From Treponema sp. (lineage in GTDB: Bacteria; Spirochaetota; Spirochaetia; Treponematales; Treponemataceae): 8,535 nucleotides of DNA. Location of the stretch: positions 1 to 8,535 of the forward strand of contig JAGABO010000137.1 of NCBI GenBank assembly GCA_017614655.1, in the 5' to 3' direction. A program made the position numbers and the translations under genes. Shown here piece after piece: positions 5,906-8,535 of this stretch; positions within the stretch are counted from its first letter, which is position 1, and every line of letters starts with the position of its first letter. The notes under the pieces were generated by a model. That model made no database searches and was not told where the DNA came from. It worked only from the letters and a program-made list of their open reading frames with translations.

Positions 5906-6802
5906 CTATTTACGGATACGAAGACCAAGGCTGCTGCCCTGAATCGGAGTATACGGAGAAGGAACGAGACTTTTTCCGTTAAGAATCATCTGGGTAGAAG
6001 AGCCGCCGTCTGCCTGCATTGCATCCGTACAGCCGAGTCTTAAAAAAATCTCCGCACATTCCTGATAGCTTAAGCCGGAACTCTCTCGCGGAAATTCGCC
6101 TTCTACTGCAAGTATGTACATAAAACGCCTTTCTGAATCAAGGCCCACTGCCATCCGGGAATCATGAGTTGCAGCGGCAAAATCCTGTTTAACTCCGTCT
6201 TTTAATATTACAAAAAAACCGCCCAGAGCCGAAGAATAATTTTTAATTTCTGAATCCGTCTGACTTGCAAAAATTCTTACATCATAAAATGTATTTTCTT
6301 CTGCATCTTTTTTTTCGTTAAAAGCAAGTGCACAGTATTTTTTTTCGGGAGAAGAAAGAAGCTTTCCGTTTACTTTATGAAGCCCTATGATTTTTTTTGT
6401 TGAACAATAAAACGACTTAAAATGAAAAAAATTCGGTTCGTTTTCGAACGGACTAAAATTTATGGCAAGATCAAGCTTCTGTTTTTCTGCAAGTTTTTTA
6501 GTCCGCATGCTTTTATAATACGAATCACATTCCATATCATCAGAATCAGGAAAAAAAACAAATTCAATAAGCGGAGATTTTAAATCAATCTTTACAATAT
6601 GATAGCGCACCGGAAAACTTCTGTTGGAAAAATGAAACTGTTTAAGACACTCCTTTCCTTCTTTAACATCAGTAAAAACAAATTCTTCGGGAAAATAACT
6701 TTCTTCATGAACATCAATCTGCGGCTCAAACGCAAAACGTCCGATTGACGCACACGATGTAAAAAGCAGCAGAAGCACTGCACAGAAAGCAAACTTTTTC
6801 AT
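5906..6802 (-). CDS. Phosphodiester glycosidase (NAGPA) domain lipoprotein
   Basis: A probable exported lipoprotein of 298 residues from ATG 6802. The N-terminus MKKFAFCAVLLLLFTSCAS is a classic type II signal: two lysines, a hydrophobic core, and a permissive spirochaete-type lipobox FTSC with the acylated cysteine at residue 17. The body matches the NAGPA-type phosphodiester glycosidase domain (Pfam PF09992), known from the mammalian enzyme that uncovers mannose 6-phosphate and found in many bacterial envelope proteins. Recognisable blocks are ALGGFFVILKDG (192-203), THDSRMAVGLD (212-222), MYILAVEG (228-235), GLSYQECAEIFLRLGC (243-258), and DAMQADGGSSTQM (260-272) with the hallmark DGGSST. 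An upstream in-frame GTG at 6817 would add only MYHVD before the signal and is less likely. It probably acts at the cell surface or in the periplasm on a glycan phosphodiester; the substrate is unknown. It is transcribed away from the MBL gene and ends beside the palindromic element. Confidence 0.82.
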   Translation of the reverse strand: MKKFAFCAVLLLLFTSCASIGRFAFEPQIDVHEESYFPEEFVFTDVKEGKECLKQFHFSNRSFPVRYHIVKIDLKSPLIEFVFFPDSDDMECDSYYKSMRTKKLAEKQKLDLAINFSPFENEPNFFHFKSFYCSTKKIIGLHKVNGKLLSSPEKKYCALAFNEKKDAEENTFYDVRIFASQTDSEIKNYSSALGGFFVILKDGVKQDFAAATHDSRMAVGLDSERRFMYILAVEGEFPRESSGLSYQECAEIFLRLGCTDAMQADGGSSTQMILNGKSLVPSPYTPIQGSSLGLRIRK

Positions 6803-6830
6803 GTCTACATGATACACTTAATATTCATTC

Positions 6831-6857
6831 TTATAAAGACTGCTATAGACTTTATAA
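6831..6857. promoter_or_regulatory. AT-rich dyad in the divergent promoter region
   Basis: An inverted repeat, TTATAAAGACT (6831-6841) and AGACTTTATAA (6847-6857), matches at 10 of 11 positions around a 5-nt centre (GCTAT). It lies between the divergently transcribed lipoprotein and MBL genes. Each arm contains a -10-like box: TATAAA (6853-6858) facing the MBL gene, and TATAAG on the minus strand (6830-6835) facing the lipoprotein gene. From the latter, a start near 6823 would favour ATG 6802 over GTG 6817. The dyad could be a shared operator or simply two mirror-image promoters. No clear -35 boxes are visible, so this is tentative. Confidence 0.4.
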
Positions 6858-6880
6858 AAATGAAGGTTTAGAATTAAAGA

Positions 6881-7762
6881 ATGAAAATGACACTGCTTGG
6901 AACGGGAACCAGTCATGGTGTTCCTGTTATCGGCTGTTCCTGTAAAACCTGCACAAGCAAAGATCCCCGCGACAACCGGTACCGCACAAGCGCCTTTATA
7001 GAACCATATAATTTCTTAATAGACACAGGCCCGGAGTTCAGGCTACAGGCCCTTCGGAAAGGAATAACATCAATAAGCGCTGCATTTATTACACATTCTC
7101 ATGCAGATCATTTAAACGGACTCGACGATTTAAGAACCTTCAGTCATTCAAATGCACCGGGTTCAGCATCAGCAGAAACAGAAGGAGACGGTCTTCCGGT
7201 TTATGCAGACAAAAAAACAATCAGCGATATAAAACGACGCTTCGACTACGCATTTACTCCGCCAAAAGAAGGAGGCGGAAAACCAAAACTCAAGCTTATC
7301 GAAGCAGAACAGTTTTTTAAAGATCGGCCTCTCATAAAAGATAAGCTTTCCATTCTGCCCGTTCCGCTTCTTCACGGAACTTTAACGACAACAGGCTGGC
7401 TTTTTACACAGACAGAAAACGGCATAAAAAAAAGTATTGCTTATCTTACGGACTGCAATGATATACCGGAACAGTCCCTGGCTCTTATAAAAGAAAACGC
7501 CGGCGTTCTGGTTCATCTTGTAATAGACGGTCTTCGTAAGGAAAAACATTCAACACATTTTTCTTTTGAAGAAGCCCTCTGTTTTGCAGATAAACTCTGT
7601 CCGCTTCATACCTGGATAACACATATAACTCACAACATGACGCATCTTCAGATAAAAGAATTTCTTGAAGAAAAACTGTGTGCTTATAAAAATCTTACGG
7701 AAGCTGTACAAAACGGCGGAAGTGTTTTGCCAGCCTTTGACGGTCTTGAACTGGAGGTTTAA
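6881..7762 (+). CDS. PhnP-like metallo-beta-lactamase-fold phosphodiesterase
   Basis: A 293-residue cytoplasmic MBL-fold hydrolase close to PhnP, which opens 5-phosphoribosyl 1,2-cyclic phosphate in phosphonate breakdown and also cleaves some 2',3'-cyclic nucleotides. It starts with LGTGTSHGVPVIGCSC. The trio C19, C21 and C24 (GCSCKTC) matches PhnP's structural zinc cysteines. The metal-binding motif H72-S-H74-A-D76-H77 is followed by LNGLDDLRTF. Further candidate metal ligands are H165 (PLLHGT), D191 (LTDC) and the His-rich stretch HITHNMTH (248-255). There is no signal peptide. The start ATG 6881 has no strong ribosome-binding site; ATG 6887 (codon 3) is an alternative. The stop is 1 nt before the next ATG, so the PARG-like gene is in the same transcript. 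No other phn genes are visible, so a role in phosphonate use is not supported here. Substrate is unknown; alternatives are cyclic nucleotides or other ribose cyclic phosphates. Confidence 0.85.
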   Translation: MKMTLLGTGTSHGVPVIGCSCKTCTSKDPRDNRYRTSAFIEPYNFLIDTGPEFRLQALRKGITSISAAFITHSHADHLNGLDDLRTFSHSNAPGSASAETEGDGLPVYADKKTISDIKRRFDYAFTPPKEGGGKPKLKLIEAEQFFKDRPLIKDKLSILPVPLLHGTLTTTGWLFTQTENGIKKSIAYLTDCNDIPEQSLALIKENAGVLVHLVIDGLRKEKHSTHFSFEEALCFADKLCPLHTWITHITHNMTHLQIKEFLEEKLCAYKNLTEAVQNGGSVLPAFDGLELEV

Positions 7763-7763
7763 A

Positions 7764-8535
7764 ATGAAAAGAGATCAGCTTATTGAAATTTTTAAAGATA
7801 CGATGAATCAATGCGAAACAGAAATCTCACTTATTCTTGAAGCAAAAAAATCTGTAGAAAATCAGATTCTCTATTATGACGAAGATGAAGTTTTTATTCC
7901 CTTTACTGCACCAAAACAGTTTTCGGAAGAAGCACTTGTTGTCGTTTCTAAAAAACGCAGTTTTGAAGCCGCTTCCTTCTATAAAAAAGGAAGGGTCAAC
8001 ATGGCAGTGCTTAATTTTGCTTCTTCAACAAATCCGGGCGGCGGAGTTATAAACGGTTCTTCTGCTCAGGAAGAATGTCTTTGCAGAACTTCGACTTTGT
8101 ACAAATCCCTTTCTTCAAAAGAAGCAGTCGGACTTTTCTATGAACCTCACAGAGCAGAACTGGACGGCTTTTACAATGATGACATTATCTACACACCCCA
8201 GGTTGCAGTTTTTAAAACTGACGAGGAGCTTCCAAAAAATCTTCCGCTTAAGGACCGATTTTTCGTAAACGTAATCACCTGTGCAGCTCCGAACCTTTCC
8301 CGGATAAAAGAGGCAGGACTTCCGTGCAGCGAAGAACACCTGCGGGAAGTTTTTAAAAAGCGCATGAAACGTATTCTTGATGTAGCCCTCGCAAATGCAA
8401 ACGACACGCTTATTCTCGGCGCTTTCGGCTGCGGTGCTTTCGGAAATGATGCCCGCCTTGTAGCTGAATGCTGGAAGGAAGTTTTAAAGGATTATCTTCA
8501 CGCTTTTAAGATTATTGAATTTGCAGTTTTCTGTA
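7764..8535 (+). CDS. TIGR02452-type microbial PARG-like macrodomain protein, 3' end missing
   Basis: An open frame from ATG 7764 to the window edge (257 full codons, no stop). The N-terminal region of about 80 residues precedes NFASSTNPGGGVINGSSAQ (84-102), which continues into EE. N90, the GGG loop (92-94) and Q102-E103-E104 form the GGG-x(7)-QEE signature of microbial-type poly(ADP-ribose) glycohydrolases (TIGR02452/DUF2263). The second glutamate (E104) is the expected catalytic residue for hydrolysis of the ADP-ribose 1''-2' bond. VNVITCAAPN (168-177) and LILGAFGCGAFGNDARLVA (216-234) are the remaining macrodomain strands and the ADP-ribose-binding loop. It lacks a signal peptide and is cytosolic. 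GGAGG (7753-7757), inside the end of the MBL gene, lies 6 nt before the ATG and firmly fixes the start. Family members are usually about 260-290 residues, so only a short tail is missing. It probably removes ADP-ribose from proteins or nucleic acids or degrades ADP-ribose derivatives; the precise target is unknown. Confidence 0.87.
   Translation, partial: MKRDQLIEIFKDTMNQCETEISLILEAKKSVENQILYYDEDEVFIPFTAPKQFSEEALVVVSKKRSFEAASFYKKGRVNMAVLNFASSTNPGGGVINGSSAQEECLCRTSTLYKSLSSKEAVGLFYEPHRAELDGFYNDDIIYTPQVAVFKTDEELPKNLPLKDRFFVNVITCAAPNLSRIKEAGLPCSEEHLREVFKKRMKRILDVALANANDTLILGAFGCGAFGNDARLVAECWKEVLKDYLHAFKIIEFAVFC

Noticed and set aside
5710..5928. 72-codon minus-strand frame across the palindrome
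   Set aside because: It is made almost wholly of the inverted repeat sequence and overlaps the lipoprotein stop. It has no recognisable domain.
6803..6817. GTG 6817 as start of the lipoprotein
   Set aside because: It adds only five residues ahead of a normal MKK signal peptide and would lie almost at the predicted transcription start.

Overview
The window looks like a chromosomal segment of a moderately AT-rich spirochaete, most likely a host-associated Treponema. This rests on the long (415-residue) PRPP synthetase, the mix of anaerobic [FeFe]-hydrogenase-family and lipoprotein genes, and the general character of the proteins. It is an inference from protein content; there is no rRNA here to confirm it. 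The window holds eight protein-coding genes, of which the first and last are cut by the window ends. I see no tRNA, rRNA, CRISPR array, transposase or phage gene.

Layout, left to right. (1) The 3' end of a RelA/SpoT-type gene overlaps by 4 nt (ATGA) a TtcA-like tRNA thiolation gene. (2) A 124-nt AT-rich promoter region leads into a plus-strand operon: long-form prs, an FGGY sugar kinase overlapping prs by 4 nt, and a HAD phosphatase. (3) The HAD gene meets a minus-strand group-B [FeFe]-hydrogenase-like gene with no base between the two stop codons. (4) Upstream of the hydrogenase lie a TATAAT promoter and a 175-bp nested palindromic element, then a minus-strand phosphodiester-glycosidase lipoprotein gene. 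(5) A divergent promoter region with an AT-rich dyad leads to a plus-strand pair: a PhnP-like metallo-beta-lactamase-fold phosphodiesterase and, 1 nt later, a macrodomain/PARG-like TIGR02452 protein that runs off the right edge.

Functional themes. prs, the kinase and the phosphatase form a plausible pentose/nucleotide-phosphate unit. The MBL and PARG-like genes both belong to families that act on ribose-phosphate or ADP-ribose derivatives, and may cooperate.

The two observations most worth checking are on the minus strand. First, the hydrogenase reading frame continues upstream of its open reading frame to an ATG with a good ribosome-binding site and promoter, but codon 18 of that longer frame is TGA. 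The sequence on both sides of the TGA looks like the family's normal N-terminus, so this is a nonsense mutation, a recoding event or a sequence error. Second, the long palindrome (19-bp perfect outer arms, nested inner arms, and a GAAA-tetraloop hairpin) between the lipoprotein gene and the hydrogenase promoter resembles a dispersed repeat, a MITE-like element or a large RNA/terminator structure.
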